Of a DNA stretch of 64,000 bases, positions 9,611 through 22,068 are shown piece after piece. Numbering within the stretch: the stretch's first letter is position 1; every line of letters starts with the position of its first letter. Location: assembly GCA_029255685.2 (NCBI GenBank), contig CM055313.2, positions 43,418,079 to 43,482,078 on the forward strand. Reading direction: 5' to 3'. Both the position numbers and the translations under genes were made by a program. Below the pieces are notes generated by a model. It ran no database searches. It was not told the DNA's origin and saw only the letters and a program-made list of their open reading frames with translations. This stretch comes from Silene conica (Eukaryota > Streptophyta > Magnoliopsida > Caryophyllales > Caryophyllaceae).

Positions 9611-12600
9611 GTTGGTATCAGAGCAGTAATGCTCCCGACGCACACACGTGTACCCCAACTTAAATATGAACTTGACCTGAAATAATGAATGAGAGATGGG
9701 TAGACTTAAGGACCAAGTGGTAGTCTGTAATATGATTGCTCCTTGTTAGGTCTAACATGTTTGTTAATTGTCAAAGATTTTATTTTTGTGCTTAAGGATT
9801 GGTGAACCATGAGCTTACCTGGATGACGATCAAGATTATTGTCTACTACCGAAGATGGAAGATTCGTGCTATCTTTGAAGGATGCTTCCATGTCCCTGAA
9901 GATACTCTTTGCTTATCATACATCACCTTCTTCCTTATTTCTTGATGCATATCCTCCCTTCCCGAACTCTTTTTTATCTTAACTCGGAAGCTACTTTCGT
10001 AACTTCCCGACTTAACCTTATCCTTGTTACTTGCCTTTTCCCATGGCGCTTTTTAGGTAGCCTAGCTTAGTTGGATATTGAGGTTTTTGTTCAAAGATAA
10101 CCCCTAGCCCTTATTTTGAAAAGTAATTTTACTGAAAACGTTTAGGGAGTGTTGTAAGGCACGTCGTGGTGATCCTAATGCGTAGTTGTTGGCCCTACAT
10201 AGTGAGTGGAAATGGTTGGTGGAATTCTTGGTTTAAAATATGAAATTGTATGTGCAATATTTGGTGGATTTTAACCTTGGGAATCATATTTGGGATTTAG
10301 GATTAGTGGATTAAAATGTGTTGCTTTAAGAGTATGAATGAGGTGTTAGAAGTCATAAATGAATTTGGAAAATATACTTGGGATGCTAGTGAAAATGAAT
10401 GGTTGAGTAAAGCGAATCAGTAATGCTTGACTTTGGGAATTGGGTTTGACTTTCATTGGGATTTTACTTTTGGAGGATAAGAATCGTGTATATTGATGGA
10501 CGATTATTGAAAGAGTTAGCGATGTAACTTTAGAGGAACTGACTGAAGTTTACTCTTTTAGGTATTTGATTGGATTAGAGGTGTAACCTTTGAGGAGTTA
10601 CTTGAAGATCATGTCTTTGGATGTCTGATTGATGTCATAAGGTGCAACTTATGGATTTGTGAGATTTTAAGGTTGTGATGTTTAAAGGACGTTTTAATTC
10701 GTATATAGAGGTGTGAAAACGTTAACAGTGGATTTTCTTGGTGTTCACATTTTGAGGTATTATTGAATTAAGGATTTACGCCTTGTGTGGAATTAGAACA
10801 GAGTAACTCGATGAGTAATGAAAGTTTTGGGAATTGAAGGAATTAGAGAGTTGATAATCTCTGGAGTATAAAGATGGTGAAGTAGCAATGGTATAGAAAT
10901 GGTTTATCTTGGAGTATTACAGAAATGTCGTTTGAGGAATTTAAGACATAGAGATACCTGAAACTTTATGCAATAGTCGAAATTGGATAATCGTACACCC
11001 TTATCTTTGAAAGGACTTATAGTATGGTAAACCATATGGGAAAATTCTTCTTGGAAAGTGCTAGTTTAGTGTGCTTGAATTGGGAAGTAGAAGATGAGAA
11101 CCCTGTGAGGATTTTAGGAACCCTGAGCCTTGGGAATTGTGTCAGTTCAAATCATACCAGCCCTTTCCTCAACGCTTCTTTTCTCCTTTCTTCTTCCATG
11201 CTAACTATGTCGAGTTATGCTTTCATAACAAAGCTTACTTGACCTATTCTTGCGTCATATATATTCTTACCTCTAATGCTCATTCTTCTCATCATGGCTT
11301 CGCTATTGTTGGAGTCCATAGCCTGGAGTCTCTTAGCCGTCATCTTATGTATCTATCTCTCTCAAGTTTCTATATCGCGTTTGTCTCTAAGTTTGTATCT
11401 TATCTGTAACCGTTGTGAGACTTGTCCCCTTTCGTCATGGATTATTTGTGACGTTGACTTCGTTTGTGGAATAGGGATATATGCTTAGAGGATGGTTGGT
11501 CTTGATTTATCGGACTTAGTTGAGAGAGTTGGCGTTTGGTGACGTTTAGGTAATATTAGGTAATGTGCCATCTTGACGGTTTCATGTTAAAGGTTTGATG
11601 GTATGAGTGCTTCTTATGGATTGGTATCAACCCTGATGCTAATAATTTTAGTGTTATCTATGAGAGTGTTAATGGTTACCTAAAGACCGTTTTGGCGAAA
11701 GTTGTTACTTTTATGTAACTTTATTTTGAGATGATCACTTTACGGTAATGAAGTATGGTAGTCAAGGTTTAAGGGATGTTTTCGTGATTTGGGTCGATTA
11801 GATTTGACTAGTTTGGAACTGAATGCTTTGGATGTTTAACTCGTAGTCTTAGGTTTGCCAATAGTTACGGTTTAAAGAATACCGTGTTTATGCTTTTGGG
11901 ATTAGATGTTTTGGATGTTTATCTCATAGTCCTATTTATGAAAGTAAGTACAGTTCCGAGAGTGCTGCTTTCATATCTTTGATTGTCAATGTGAGTGTAA
12001 CGAATTTTTGTTTAGAGGCCTAGCAGTACGATGGATTTTGGGTTTAGGATCCTTGTATTGGTGTTTTACCATGTTTGGAGATCTATAACATATGCTAGTT
12101 GAGTATGAGTGTAACCTTGTTAGTAGTTTTGGATCTAGCTTTATAAAGGATGTTGGTTGGTGAGTAATAATCGAGAGTTGTGGAGACCCTTTATTGGTAA
12201 TGTGATACCTTGTATCATGGATGAACTAGATGTGAATGACCCAAATTGAGTTGAGGAAGCCTTGAGAGTTTTGTCGTTGAAAGAGCTGTCTTCAGAGGTA
12301 TGTAAGGAATCATGATGATGATGATGTTTCATTTATGGATTGAGTGGTTAGTGATTTCCGTAATCCGAAGATTTATCTTCCTCCTTAACCATAAACCTCT
12401 TTTGATCATGCCTTTGTTCTTTTGTTGTTTTTGCCTCTTTGTTCTCTTGTTGAGTACCGTCTTTAACCCTGAAGATGGTAGTTTTGACGTCTTGTTTTTG
12501 TTAGCTTCCTTATGACCTTTTGTGTTTTGATTTCTTGGATAATCCGAACCAACCATCTTTGGTTCATAATATGTAGCTTTCATCCTTGTGATTTGTTTAA

Positions 12601-13100
12601 AGTATTCAAAATATGTTCCATTTATATATTTTATAACCTATTTGAGTTACCTAACTTTTGTTGTTGAAAACTTTAATTTCTGTTACAACCTTACTTATCT
12701 CACCGTTTCAAAAATGGAAGTTTACTTTCAAAATGACATATTTTCAAAAAAAAAAGCTTGAAATGGTTATAATTTTGATTGGTTTTAGCGTTGATTTGAT
12801 GTTAGACTTGTTATTGGAGACGTCTAATAACTCGTATTACGCTTGTCGACGCATGATATGATTTGGTTTTAGACTAGTCCCTGATTTGGAATGTCGGGCT
12901 CTTGAATACGTAACGAGAACCCTAACGCTCCATTGATAAGGACTGGTGCGTTTGGAAATTCTTTTCGAAGTCTTTGAAAGAGATCTAAGTTTTGAGATAT
13001 CAAATTTTGGTGAACGCTTTGGTTTTTTACCTTGCCTTTACAACTTGACGTTTTCTGCTTTCAAGTTTCGAGGACGAAACTTTTTAAAAGGTGGGGTGAT
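9611..13100 (+). other. Element C internal region, non-coding
   Basis: It begins with the primer-binding site TGGTATCAGAGC (9613-9624), complementary to the 3' end of plant initiator-Met tRNA, followed by GCTCCCGACGCAC and the leader TAATGAATGAGAGATGGGTA (9683-9702), which is shared with H at 46124. The remainder to 13000 has stops in all frames and no protein motif I recognise; the longest ORFs, about 90 codons, look random. The last 40 bp (TTTCGAGGACGAAACTTTT, then GGTGGGGTGAT) form the 3' signal and PPT next to the LTR. Confidence 0.85.
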
Positions 13101-15977
13101 TGTAACACCCCGTAATTTCCTATTCATTATATATTATTTAAAATCTTATTTTAGTAATAATAATGTTCCACAATAAATAAAATTTCATTTACAATATATC
13201 GTTTTTGACAATGATATTAATATGTCCGTCTTAAAGTTATATATACTTTTTAAACTTGTAAAACGTTACCCTGTCCTTGTTGCTAATTTAGAGATATTTT
13301 AAAGGCATATTTAGCTCTTTCTTATAAAATAAAAGTTTTAGCTCTTTTCTTTTAGCTTTCCAACGCCACCGAAAACACGTCAATCGGAGTTCTGTGGAGG
13401 AAATTATGCCGAAAATACGAAAGGCTGTCACGGACCATCCGCTAACGAGTCTCACACTCGTTGCTTACTCTATACTCTTTTCCACATGTCCTTTGGGACA
13501 CATGGCTGAGTACTAAACCTTGCCTTGCTGCCCAAGGTCATTGCTTCTACTTCCTTCCTTCTTTTTCATTCCTTTACTTATGCTTTTTTTCAGCTAAGAA
13601 CACCCAAAAACACAAAGACACCATTGTTGTGCACCTCAACTGTAAAACGGTCGTAAAATCTTCGTTTCTTATCTGTTTTCGACGATTTTCGCGCCTATCT
13701 CTTCCTCTACTCACCCTCCATATTTCTAGGTAATAAAATTATCAAATTTCTTCATTAATATACTCTGGTCGTGGCCTTTAAGGCACGGTTCTCATAACTA
13801 ACCTCGTTTATTTATGTGTAGCTAGTTCGGTTGTCCAAACCGGAGTGGCTTTGAGTCAAAATCATTCTTATTGAAGAGCTATAAGGTAACGGTGATGGGT
13901 TACTCGACTTATCGTCTTTGTTTGCATGACTATATGCTTGTAATGTTTAGTATACTATAATTGTGTTTGATTAAATAGTGGCATGATTAGGTTCATAAAT
14001 CATATGTTTGGATGAATTTCATCATGCATGCTTGTGTTGGATGAGATTTTAATTGTGGAAATTCATTAAGGATTGTATGGTTAAATGAGTTTATGATCAT
14101 TGAGGATGATTAGTTAGATAGTCTTTCAAGTTCATAGTGTTTTGCTTAAAATGGTTAATTCATGATGTTTCAGCACCTTGACAAATCTGTCCATTGTCTT
14201 GTACAATTTATTTCGACATCTTAGAGTATCCGGCTTTGAAAATGTTGAAAAGAGACCCATGTTTATTTTAAGGTTAGAATCTACCTCTAAAATATCGTAA
14301 TTTGCTTGCATGTCGTTTGTTCACAATAAATTATTTACGAACAGTGCGCTGAAATACTCGCAGAACGGACAGTAGCTCAAAGATTGTTTTGAAAACCATT
14401 TTTAAACTTTGAAATGATTCGGGTCCTTTTCAATAATTAAATATTGAAGATTTTAGATGATGTTAGGAGTTTGCCTTGCCCCAAAATGATTTGTTAAACC
14501 CGTTTTATGAAGCAATACATTTTGTGTGACGGATTCTTACACACTGTAAAGTTCAGTCAATAACCCCCTGTTAAGTTCGTCTTTTGGAAATTTTTATTTC
14601 ACAAATATTGTAGATAAAAGTCTTATTAAACCGATCCTATTGGCCTTGTATCATTTAGATTTTATTTGAATTAATTATGAATTTTACGGCAGAGGACAGC
14701 TGTAATGTCAAAATACGTTTAGAACTTTTACTTCATTATTCAATCCCGTGTGTTCTCTTTTGACATGGAACGGATATAAGTGTTGTATTATTCATCTTTT
14801 ATTGGCTCATGTATGTTTAAATGAGTGGGTTAATGGTTATGTTATCCTAAGCTGGTGTAGCTGACGGTTATGTCATCCTAAGTTGTGTTGGTGACGGTTA
14901 TGTTACCTTGTTTGTGAATAGATAGCGGTGGTACGATTTGTGTACCATTGTAATGAACAAATGCCACCCATGGAATGGGATTTTAGCTATGTTCGGGATT
15001 GGTCGGAGGTCGTGCTATATGCGCTCCGGTCCCCGTGTGTCGTTCGGTGTAGGTTATTACATCGAGAGGTCTGGCCAGGTCTTAGGCATATAGGCAGTGG
15101 TTATACGCTATACATAGTTACGGAGGTCGTGCCTAAGCGCTCCCGTCGTTGGAGGTCGTGCCTAAGCGCTCCGGTAGTTGGAGGTCGTGCCTAAGCGCTC
15201 CCGTTGTAGGAGGTCGTGCCTAAGCGCTCCGGTAGTTGGAGGTCGTGCCTAAGCGCTCCCGTCGTTGGAGGTCGTGCCTAAGCGCTCCATTAGTCAGAGG
15301 TCGTGCATATGCGCTCTGATGGCGTTCATTCTATTCTTGGTTTCTCGTTGTATGCGTGATGGGACATGCCACCTAGTTGTTGGCCTCTGAGTCAATCACT
15401 TGGATGTTTACCTGATTTGATGATTGGACATGCCATCTCACTTGTTGGCTTTAATTATGTTTCACATGTTGATTCATGTTTTTCCCACATGTTTTGGTTT
15501 ATCGCTAATGCTTTAATCATGTTGATTATGTTTGGAAATGCATATATTATTGTTTCAGAAATTATATACATGTTCATATGTATAAGGTGTTTGTATTATC
15601 GTTTACATGTTTTCTGACGTAGAGTGGCTGGGAGAACCCTGAGTTACTCCCCACTGACTGTGGCGTACATGTTTCATGTATGTAGGTTGGTGCTCTTTGG
15701 GGAAGACGTGTGGCTAGCGAGCATTGTTGATAATTCGACAATTACCCTTACGCTTAATTTAGATTTAATTCATGTTGTTATCGTGGGATACCTTATCCCT
15801 CGTCTATTTAAGCTATTTTTGTATAATTTATACTTTCTCATTAGTTTTTAGTCTTTCGCATGTTGTTTTGATATTCCGCGAAAAAGTTTTAATAAATATG
15901 TCGAAAAGTTTTTAAAAGTATCGTATTTCCGCTGCAAATTACTTGTTTATTTTTATGCTAAATCGCGGGGTGTCACA
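13101..15977 (+). repeat. 3' LTR of element C
   Basis: A 2877-bp direct copy of 6707-9610, ending TGTCACA. Differences include one additional 29-bp unit in the minisatellite and loss of most of the second long hairpin near 15437. Scattered substitutions are clearly more frequent than between the LTRs of E, F or G, so C is the oldest of the complete elements. Confidence 0.92.
15122..15322 (+). repeat. 29-bp hairpin minisatellite, LTR C copy 2
   Basis: Six full units (15122, 15151, 15180, 15209, 15238, 15267) and the CAGAG/CTCTG variant, against five plus variant in the 5' LTR. One unit was therefore gained or lost after insertion. Confidence 0.92.
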
Positions 15978-16721
15978 ATACACTTGTACTTTTACTGTGA
16001 TGTGCTATTATTGGATGTGGTAATTGATTGTGATGAATGCAAGTATGATTTTTATAACATGAGAATTTACAATTGTTTATTTTATTATCATATTCATGAG
16101 CATGCATACGCATTGGTTACTGAGAAATTTGTGAGTCAGATGTTAATCTGATATAAAGCCCAGGGTGGTTCTGCAGACCAGGCCTGGTGTCTTATCAGCT
16201 TTTGAGTTGGTGTTCGGCGACGGCCGATTATAGTCTGCCGGGAGGTTCGGTATGGCTGGGAGTTACGGGTTTGAGATTGAGATTGAGATAGTGATTGAGC
16301 TCGAGCATGACTTAAGCATTTGCATATTATTGTTTTGTTGCATTATTTATTATTGTGTTATCCTACTCAACCGCGAGGTTGACAGTGTATTCGTATTCAC
16401 CTACAATGATCCGGAATGGGGAGTAGATCTTTCAGGTCAGAGACAGGTGGACTAGGACTGGGCATGGAAGAGAGACATGGACTAGACCTACCTAGCTACT
16501 AGATCACTTAACTTTTCATAGTTGAACATTTATTTTATTTCAGTTGTTTTGGAAGTCTTTTGGACTATGCTTTTTAATAGTTATCAGTTTAACCATTTAT
16601 ATTTAAAGTCCTGTGTTACTTTCACTGTGAATATCTACTACCCTGGTTTATCCAGCATGGTAACGGTCCTATTTACTCTGGAAGTCCTAGTTCAGGCTCC
16701 TAGGTAAATGGGGGTGTTACA
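15978..16721 (+). repeat. 3' LTR of element B, right part
   Basis: Resumes B's LTR after C, starting with the TSD copy ATACA and ending GGGGGTGTTACA like A's LTR. The final 400 bp match A's LTR end (actcaacc, then tgtattcgt, ggggag, then the closing GTTACA). Past 16721 the sequence changes to an inverted H/D-type LTR; ACAAG (16722-16726) should be B's target-site duplication. Confidence 0.9.
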
Positions 16722-18364
16722 ACAAGCAAAACAAGTAATGGTTCCAGAGGTGAACTTAACACATATCCCATCACGCGACATACAACTCACGTATTAAGCT
16801 CAGAGGCCAGCTTAAGGCATACCTTAATATGCATCAATACAATAGCACCCAAAGATAATAACTAAGTCTATAGTCCTAATCTCTAATACATCTAAACAAC
16901 ACTTAATTGATCCCGGGAACTAAGTTGAGGGAGAGCCGGTTTCCCTTTCGGTTACCCGAACGGGGGGTCTCTATCCTCTCTCCATTCCCGAACCCAATAT
17001 AGTGTCGCCCATCCTCCGGGGACCTCAAACACACATATAAGGTACACGGAACGAGTCTCAAACAAAACCGATCAACCGATCAAAAGATAAACGATTTTTA
17101 ATGAGAACAGGGCTCTCAGCCGGTTCTGGACCGTATGCCGGTCTGCCGGCTGGGAGTCCATTCTCATGAGCATACTTACTTTCAAAACACGACGGAAAGA
17201 GGCTCTCAACCGGTGGACCCTCTGCCGGTCTGCCGGCTGGGAGTCCCTCCCACAAGGCTTCCTAAAATTTTACCACGAATCAAAGAGGAGACTCTGAGTC
17301 GGTCGACCGGCGGCCGACCTGCCGGCTCAGAATTGCTTCCACAATTTCAGAGCATTCAAAAATCACAAGCCTGACTCTGAGCCGGCCGACCTGTTGCCGG
17401 TCAGCCTACCGGCTCAGAGTCCCTGTACGTAAAATCGCCAAAATCGCATATGTTCCTAAACTTCACAAATCGATACCAAACCTCCAAAATTGCAACCAAA
17501 ATACATTACCCAGCATATATACTACATGTAATCATCAATATCAAGTATTAAACTCAACATTAAAGCCCTATTAAGATCATACTTAGTATCCGTCACAAAG
17601 ATGCAAAAACTGAAATTTTGCAAGTAATCATGTGAAACACAATCCAAGCATATGAATATCATACATGAGCAATCCTAGCATGATTCTAAGTCCAAACAAC
17701 AACCACAATGTACAAAATCAGAAACTTTCATCATCAAAACCATGAAATATGCTATTATAACAAATAAAGGCCGAGTTTCTCATTATCGTCACCTCTAAAG
17801 CGATTATGCTCCTAGCTCCTCTTCAATCATGAAATATCCACCTCGGGATCTTCTAAACCATCTCCTACAACAAGATAAACGATTATTAGAAGCTAGAAAT
17901 GGATTTCACCAAAAACAGTCCATTTTTCAAGTTGGACGAAAATGGAATTGAAAGAGACGGATGTCTTGCAAATTTCGCGAGGATTTAAGAAATGTATAAC
18001 ATACCTTCGTTTGGAAATCGGATGATCTCTGAAAATCGATTTAAAGATTTAAAAGTTGAAGGGGAAATGAGAATGAATATAACAATGTTCTTATTTTTGT
18101 GAAATGGAGGATGTCGACATAATGAATGGGGTTTAGGGTTTAAGTTGTCCTTTCCGTTTAATGAAACGGTTTACAAGATATGAACGGGTTTTATGAATCG
18201 GATTTAACTTGCCAAGTTATTACGTCTTAAGGACTTAAGGTTCTTAAGACGGATCTTAACGGAATATATTAAAATAACTTAACAATTTATCTTAAAATAT
18301 TATTTTATTCCGTAAAATAAATTAAACCTTTAAAATATAATTTACGAAAATACGGGATGTTACA
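16722..18364 (-). repeat. LTR fragment D' (H/D chromovirus family), inverted
   Basis: On the minus strand it begins at 18364 with TGTAACATCCCGTATTTTCG, the same LTR start as H at 27220, and runs leftward until cut by B at 16721. It carries the GC-rich hairpin array, the GACCCC/CTCTCC hairpin (about 16928-16975) and the first of the TGCCTTAAG hairpins, in the same order as in H. Its start abuts D's gag without PPT or pol. I read it as the 5' (or solo) LTR of a separate element inserted in D's gag with target AAAAG; alternatively it is D's own 3' LTR after an internal deletion. Confidence 0.85.
17101..17425 (-). repeat. GC-rich hairpin array in D' LTR
   Basis: Four inverted-repeat modules at about 17105-17165, 17195-17255, 17281-17340 and 17370-17425. 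Each has a CAGCCGG/CCGGCTG-type (or GAGCCGG/CCGGCTC) inner stem and outer arms that differ between modules. H has five such modules at 28160-28565. Confidence 0.85.
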
Positions 18365-19270
18365 AAAAGTGTAACACTTGTAGGCATTCTTGAAGCAATC
18401 AAAACCCGGATGAAGAGGTTTACCACAACGGTTACAAGTAGTCGAAGTAGTATATGTGTGAACAGTGGTCTTAGCGACCGGTGCAACAAACCTCTCAAAC
18501 CGCTTCTTCTAAGAAGTAGCAGGTGCAGAAGATGGAACAAAAGGCCTCTTGCCCTGATAAATAGATCTCTGATGTGAAGAAGCACTCGCAGTAGCAGCAC
18601 GAGCCTCAGCGTCAAGAGCCCTGATAGAACTCTCACCCCAGATAGCGTCATCGTACACCTCAACAAAGGAGGTAGAGTCTCGGCGGACCATACTCTCAAT
18701 ACGGGGTCCCAACTTCCCACTGTAGAAGTACACCCTCTCTAACTCGTCTCTCACAAACCTCGAAGCAAAGTGAGCAAGCTGGTTGAATTTTTTTGTGAAC
18801 TGTTGTACCGTCATCTTCCCTTGCTTAAGATCCAAAAATTCCTTCAATCTTTGTGAACGAAGTTCGTTAGGATAGAATCTAGTCTCAATCTTCTCCTTGA
18901 AAGCTTCCCAATCGAACAGTGGGTCCAGAAGAAAAGTCGGACCAGTTAGAGTCCACCATCTATCAGCCTCCAATGTCAGAAAGTGAGTGGCTAGACGCAC
19001 CCTATCCTCTCTGACTACTGAATACATGGCAAAACTCTTCTCCAACTCTCGAAACCACTCAGAAAGAGCAACTGGGTCAACCTCACCGCCGTAAGTCTTC
19101 GCGTGACTTCTGGACATCTGAGAGGCAATCCAGGAAAAGCCATCAGGTCTGTTAGCTTCATTACCAGGCAGAGGAGGAGGAGGAACAACTTCAGTTTGAT
19201 TTCTCTTGTTTTCAAGCACCTGAAGAAGGGCTTGCATTATCGTATTATCTGCTGCAGAAGTCCTCACCAT
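18365..19270 (-). pseudogene. Element D gag (chromovirus), interrupted
   Basis: Reads leftward from ATG 19268-19270. It starts with a short region including PPPPLPGNEANRP, then the retrotransposon gag domain (GEVDPVALSEWFRELEK, EADRWWTLTGP, FYPNELR, LKEFLDLKQGKMTV, YFYSGKLGPRI). It is clearly the same gene as H's gag at 46218 and 60403. A CAG-to-TAG change at about 18509-18511 gives a premature stop; in the same frame beyond it the first zinc knuckle (CNRCGKPLHPGFDC) and the start of the second are still legible before the frame meets the D' LTR at 18364. Gag forms the particle that packages element RNA; this copy cannot make a full protein. Confidence 0.92.
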
Positions 19271-19432
19271 CCTTCAAAAGAAAAGCAGTAACTTAGCAAT
19301 TAGCACTCACAAACAGGCCACAATATAAATCCTTAAATCTACCCCATCTCTCATTCATTATTCAATTATATAGTCAAGTTAAGGTTGGGGGTCCCATGAG
19401 TGCGTCAGGAGCGATAACGCTTTGATACCAAC
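19271..19432 (-). other. Element D leader and primer-binding site
   Basis: Untranslated leader between the 5' LTR and gag. The primer site (19419-19430, minus) reads TGGTATCAAAGC, one base off the Met-tRNA complement seen in H and C (TGGTATCAGAGC). The leader contains TAATGAATGAGAGATGGGG (19342-19360), the same box found in C and H. Confidence 0.85.
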
Positions 19433-20142
19433 TGTAAAACCCCTCGTCGCAGCGGAAAATAAAACATCCAAACATGCCAAAATTTACGCGGAATTTAAAC
19501 TTTAACATGCATGATAAACGAGGTGAATTAAAACAAAATTGTACAAACTGATATAAACCAAAACATAGATAAGTATAACAGTCTAAGTTTGAAAAGCATA
19601 AATACAAAACAGCCTGGGATGACACATCCCTACAGGCACTCAAGTATGAAAACCAAACGTCTAGGTCTAGCTACACGATAAGAAAGGTAAGTCAATGATG
19701 AACAACGGATCATCACTCGCTAGCCTCCAATGTAACCTATCAGCTAATCCAACCTGTCATATACCTATATACATGTAAACATGTACGCCACAATCAGTGG
19801 GGAGTGACTAGATTTCTCCTAGCCACCTATTGTTAACGACACGTAACACATAAAGCATCCAACATACTCCAACAGTTATAACATGTGAAGCATATATATA
19901 TAGATATATATATCGATATCTCAACTTCCATATCAACATGCAATATTTGCAAAGGCTCTCAACTAACTTCGGAAACTATTTGAAAGGAGAGCCGGTTTCC
20001 CTTCCGGTTGCCCGGCCGGGGGGTCTTTCAATCCAAACCGTTTACGAAACCATACTAAGAGCCATCCAATGCCTTGGATGAACATTTCTAAAATCAATAA
20101 CACTCTATCTAACACAATCAATCAGCAACATCTGACACTGTA
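19433..20142 (-). repeat. 5' LTR of element D, right part missing
   Basis: On the minus strand this is the terminal 710 bp of an H-type LTR, ending GGGGTTTTACA at 19433 beside the primer site. It contains the CCCCACTGA box (19795-19803) and one GACCCC/CTCTCC hairpin (about 19977-20040). It is cut at 20142 by LTR I. The rest of D lies beyond the right edge of the window. Confidence 0.9.
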
Positions 20143-20966
20143 TGTAACACCCCCATTTATTTAGAGACTTGGACTAGGACTCCCCAAATAACCAAGGGTG
20201 TTACCATCTCGGATAAACGAGGTAATAGATAACAAAGGGAAGAAACGCAGTACTTTATTAAGTAATTTAAAGATTTAAAAGAAAGGTGTCTCAAAACTAT
20301 TACAACTGTCTCACAAAACAAATGCGAAAAGTCTAGACAAGGTGGAAAGACTAAATAGAGTGATCTAGCCCTAGTCAGGTCTGGTCCCTAGCCTCTCCTC
20401 CCTTCTAGCATCCATGAATCTAGAACCTGTCATTCTGCTCCACAATAAATTGGTCAACACAGACACAGACAAAACACATAGGGTCAACACGAGGTTGAGT
20501 AGGTAATATAGTTAAAACATGAAACAGACATATTACAACTTCCTTTCACCTCCACATCATTCATCATCCACTTCACCTCCAACACACCACTCCTTCCATG
20601 GCCATAACACAAGTCCCGTATCACAAGTCCCATATCACAAGTCCCGTTCTCCACAACAATTAATAATACTCAAATATAACAGTTTTGCAATAAACAACAT
20701 ACACACATACTTCATGTCATAACACAAACCACAGATATATCCCCTACCTCAACAGTAGAATGAATTCGTCACTTGCGCAGCTGCTAAAAGTGTTCCACAC
20801 GGAAAACGTTACCTAACACATAATACGTATAATTAATAAGGCTCCCTAGATCCCGTAATACAAAAACGTATACTATTTATAGTAACTTCCTAAAAAGGCA
20901 AGTTTCCTAAAATAGTAACCCCCAAAAACGTAACCTTCTAAATATAGTAACTTCTTCACATAGATC
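20143..20966 (-). repeat. LTR fragment I (A/B family), inverted
   Basis: Starts TGTAACACCCCCATTTATTT, the exact reverse complement of the A/B LTR end, and follows that LTR (including AGGACTC and the repeated GTTACTAT blocks) for 824 bp before element J. CTGTA (20138-20142) is the probable TSD in D; the partner copy is outside the window. The ORF at 20519 is LTR noise. Confidence 0.88.
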
Positions 20967-21990
20967 TGTGGGGAATTTCCGTATATTCACCCTTAAAATT
21001 ACAGGATTATAACTGAAAGTTTACATGTGAACATGGTCATAAGATGAAAAACATAAACAAAATAAAGGTAGAAAGTACAACCTTAGGTCCTTTGCGCGAA
21101 TGGCCTAAGAACAAGAATTAAAAGAAATTCCCTCCTATAACTTGCACCCAAGACCCGTCTGAGATGATGTCGCGCGTGCTAGAAATACTCTCCAATTGCC
21201 TTGCAATATGGGGAGAGCTTTTGTGAGTTTTAAGATGTGAGATCTAGGTTTTGGGAAAAACTGTTCTCAAAACCCTAGTTTTTGTGAATAATCAAATTCA
21301 AGTGTTTCAGTCGTCTGACAAAAGGAGAGTTCTTCTCCTTTTGTAATACTTGGCCGGCCGAAATAGAGCTAAGGTGAGAGTGGGCTTTCCACTCTTACCT
21401 TATTCTCTTGCGTGATTCGACCCTAAAGCTAAAATATAATCCGCGGGTTTTAATTATAAATCGTATACATGTTATCAGATATTAATGCAGTCGATACATT
21501 AATAATGGTCTGATAAGAAAAATACGATATTGTATAATTAGCTCAATTAATATAACTGCTTATATTAATACACGAATTCAATATTTAATTAAATATAACC
21601 GTTTATATTTAATTTACGAATTAATCATGTAATCCGTATTAGCTAAAATTATTTAATCCGAATTAAATAATTATCTCAACATCTCATTGACTAATTTAAT
21701 AGTCAATACCTCTGACTAATTGTTTAGTCGTATTCGGCATAAATGTGACTGTATTTTCATACCTTCACATCTCTCAAACGTGTCCTATAGGTGTGACGTA
21801 TAGGGACAAGTTGATCACCGCCATCCGTATGACAATAACCTCAAACTTATCTAGCAAGCCAACCGTTATTGATAAACGTGGATCAACTGATAATAATAAC
21901 AAAGTATGCCCTTGTGATCCTTTAAGAGATTTAATAAGTCATTGTACTAACTGATAATAATAACAAAGTACAATTCTACATGAAAAACCA
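20967..21990 (-). repeat. 3' LTR of copia element J (outer boundary approximate)
   Basis: Follows LTR I at AGATC/TGTGGGG. On the minus strand GGGTCTTGGGTGCAA, shortly before the end, matches the LTRs of element E (GGTCTTGGGTGCAACG), so J and E are related Ty1/copia families. The left boundary fits TG...CA. The right boundary toward pol is not clear: no PPT is recognisable, and a 21-bp direct repeat (AACTGATAATAATAACAAAG plus TA, at 21885 and 21949) suggests local rearrangement. Confidence 0.6.
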
Positions 21991-22068
21991 AACATAAAAT
22001 ATCATAACAATGAGGTTGTAATAGAGTACACAAGAAAATGAATTATAGAATGAATTCATTAAAGAGTA

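Larger units (their letters stand above)
6707..15977 (+). mobile_element. Element C: non-autonomous LTR retrotransposon (LARD-like)
   Basis: A complete 9271-bp element with two long direct LTRs (6707-9610 and 13101-15977), a Met-tRNA primer site at 9613-9624, a 3.5-kb internal region without recognisable gag or pol, and a purine-rich tract GGTGGGGTGAT just before the second LTR. It is flanked by perfect TSDs ATACA (6702-6706, 15978-15982) and sits in B's LTR. The size and lack of coding match large retrotransposon derivatives. Its leader resembles that of chromoviruses H and D, and the phrase TTTCGAGGACGAAACTTTT before the 3' LTR matches K, an integrase-bearing relative. I infer that C was mobilised in trans by a K- or H-like chromovirus. 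Confidence 0.92.

Noticed and set aside
9613..9624. tRNA gene fragments
   Set aside because: Only 12-18 bases matching tRNA 3' ends at LTR junctions; these are primer-binding sites.
9611..13100. Possible host gene inside C
   Set aside because: No long ORF and no recognisable domain or splice-site pattern with coding exons in any frame.
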